A stretch of DNA of 6,638 nucleotides from Comamonadaceae bacterium (GTDB lineage: Bacteria; Pseudomonadota; Gammaproteobacteria; Burkholderiales; Burkholderiaceae_C): assembly GCA_013298415.1 (NCBI GenBank), contig JAAFHN010000147.1:1-6638 (forward strand), written 5' to 3'. A program made the translations under genes and the position numbers. Below are positions 5,521 through 6,638 of the stretch, piece after piece. The notes under the pieces are model-generated. The model saw nothing but the letters and a program-made list of their open reading frames with translations. It was not told where the DNA came from and searched no databases. The stretch's first letter is position 1. Every line of letters begins with the position of its first letter.

Positions 5521-6638
5521 ATGCGCCAGTACCGCCTCCCCCGACTCGCTTTGAGTTTTTGCCTGATTGCTACTTTTTTTGCAGCATCTGATACAGCAAA
5601 CAGTAGGACAGAGGATAGAAAAGCCGTCAAAAGCAGCTCCAAACCCAAGAAAACCGCCCCGCAGGCAGCCCCAAGCTACGGCGAGCGCGCCGAAGCGCTG
5701 GCTTGGGGCCGTGAGGTCGCCCAGCGCCGAAACTTGGATGAGGCCTGGGTGTTGCAAGCGATCACCGATGCCAAAAAGATAGGTCAGATTCAAAAACTGA
5801 TCCGACCAGCACCCACGAGCTTTCAAAAGAACTGGGCGGTGTACCGCAGCCGGTTCTTGGAGCCCTTTCGCATCCAGCGAGGCTTGCAGTTTTGGCGAGC
5901 AAATGAAGCGATCCTGGAGCGCGCCGAGGCTGAATACGGCGTGCCCGCCCACATCGTGATCGGCATCTTGGGCGTAGAGACGACTTACGGCCTCACCATG
6001 GGCGAATACCGCGTGCTGGATGCATTGGCCACTCTGGCGTTTGACTTTCCCACCGAACACCCCAAAGCCGCAGAACGGCAAGCGTTTTTTCGCGAGGAAC
6101 TGGAGCAATACCTGAGCCTGTGCCAACGCAGCGAGCGCAAGCCCACGACCTTGCTCGGCAGCTACGCGGGCGCCATGGGCTACCCGCAGTTCATGCCGTC
6201 GAGCTGGATCAAGCATGCGGTGGATTTCGATGGGGATGGCAAGGTGAATTTACTCGCAAGCCCTGCAGATGCAATTGGCTCCGTTGCCAACTACTTGAAA
6301 GAATTCGGCTGGCAGCGCGGCCAGCCTGCGCGCTACCCAGCCGTGTTTGCGCCCGAGCAAAGCGCAGCCGACAAAACCACCCTGCTCGCGCCCGACATCT
6401 TGCCCAGCTTTGATGCCGCCGAGCTGCAATCGCGCGGCATGCGGCTGAACGAGCAAGCCCTCGCGCATTCAGGCAAGCTGGCCCTCGTGGAAGTGTTCAA
6501 TGGCAACGATGCGCCCAGCTACACGGTTGGCACGCAAAATTTCTACGCCATCACACGCTACAACCGCAGCAGCTATTACGCACTCGCGGTGATTGAACTC
6601 GGCGAAGAAGTACGCGAGTGCGTAATAGCAAAAAAAAA
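5521..6638 (+). CDS. mltB: Lytic murein transglycosylase B (MltB family), 3' end altered or cut at the window edge
   Basis: Periplasmic enzyme that cleaves the MurNAc-GlcNAc bond of peptidoglycan, forming 1,6-anhydro-muramyl ends. There are 372 codons from ATG 5521 without a stop. Residues 1-22 form a Sec signal (basic start, hydrophobic LSFCLIATFFAA). No proper lipobox is present, so it is probably soluble, unlike the E. coli lipoprotein. A Lys/Pro/Ala-rich linker follows (about 28-52). The catalytic region reads GILGVETTYG with general acid/base E153, then RVLDALATLAFDFP. Next come GSYAGAMGYPQFMPSSW (213-229) and the EF-hand-like loop DFDGDGKVN (235-243), then DAIGSVANYL (250-259). The C-terminal NFYAITRYNRSSYYALAVIELG (340-361) is the normal family ending. 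The last residues, encoded by the fold-back and A run, are probably not genuine. An in-frame stop at 5509-5511 makes ATG 5521 the first possible start. No clear Shine-Dalgarno is visible. Confidence 0.94.
   Translation, partial: MRQYRLPRLALSFCLIATFFAASDTANSRTEDRKAVKSSSKPKKTAPQAAPSYGERAEALAWGREVAQRRNLDEAWVLQAITDAKKIGQIQKLIRPAPTSFQKNWAVYRSRFLEPFRIQRGLQFWRANEAILERAEAEYGVPAHIVIGILGVETTYGLTMGEYRVLDALATLAFDFPTEHPKAAERQAFFREELEQYLSLCQRSERKPTTLLGSYAGAMGYPQFMPSSWIKHAVDFDGDGKVNLLASPADAIGSVANYLKEFGWQRGQPARYPAVFAPEQSAADKTTLLAPDILPSFDAAELQSRGMRLNEQALAHSGKLALVEVFNGNDAPSYTVGTQNFYAITRYNRSSYYALAVIELGEEVRECVIAKK
6572..6629. repeat. Perfect 17-bp inverted repeat at the contig end, followed by an A run
   Basis: GCTATTACGCACTCGCG at 6572-6588 is exactly the reverse complement of 6613-6629, with a 24-nt spacer. 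Nine A's (6630-6638) follow and end the window. The left arm encodes conserved MltB residues (around YYALA), so it is the original copy; the right arm lies where the normal C-terminus should finish. The A run is on the wrong side for a terminator of mltB. The best reading is a fold-back copy made during amplification or sequencing. Confidence 0.8.

Noticed and set aside
5413..6216. 267-codon open frame on the minus strand opposite mltB
   Set aside because: It is antisense to well-conserved MltB motifs and shows no domain of its own.
6572..6638. Intrinsic terminator after mltB
   Set aside because: The stem is followed by A's on the coding strand and not T's, the left arm lies inside conserved codons, and the mltB frame has no stop before it.
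1..6638. CRISPR array, tRNA/rRNA, insertion sequence or phage genes
   Set aside because: I saw no regularly spaced repeats, no RNA-gene landmarks and no transposase, integrase or terminal inverted repeats flanking a mobile element.

Overview
The window looks like a chromosomal segment of a betaproteobacterium, most likely Burkholderiales/Comamonadaceae. This rests on codon use that is GC-rich but not extreme, the protein types, and an AT-rich GCTA-containing intergenic element like those common in that family. It is a family-level inference from sequence style, not a database match. The right edge ends in nine A's directly after a perfect fold-back, so it is probably a contig end.

Layout. 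Positions 1-5434 are read leftwards on the minus strand. In transcription order they hold: a NarL/LuxR-type response regulator (5428-4775); a seven-transmembrane NarL-class (HisKA_3) sensor kinase (from about 4740); the C-terminal part of a PhoD-like metallophosphatase (ending at 2399); a YiiX/YaeF-type permuted papain-like hydrolase (2409-1777) that overlaps the PhoD gene by 11 bp; and, behind its own promoter-like region, a hybrid sensor kinase (1640 to beyond base 1) with six predicted membrane segments, HisKA, HATPase and the start of a receiver domain. On the plus strand, facing away from the regulator, is a lytic murein transglycosylase of the MltB family (5521 to the right edge).

The key anomaly is at about 3115-3135. 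The sensor kinase runs normally through its dimerisation/phosphoacceptor domain to the first residues of the N-box, then switches in one step, and out of frame, into the middle of the PhoD-like protein just before its DDHD metal motif. The whole ATP-binding domain of the kinase and the N-terminal part of PhoD are missing. It is either a real deletion that broke both genes or a chimeric join made during amplification or assembly. The fold-back at the right edge shows that artefacts of the second kind are plausible in this sequence.

How the genes may work together: the response regulator and the 7TM kinase form a classical pair. If intact, it could control the downstream PhoD/YiiX hydrolase pair and perhaps the divergent mltB, which would make this an envelope-related locus. 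The hybrid kinase seems a separate signalling unit. No RNA genes, insertion sequences, CRISPR arrays or other defence systems are visible. No clearly new biological system is evident; the junction and the PhoD/YiiX pair are the parts most worth a second look.
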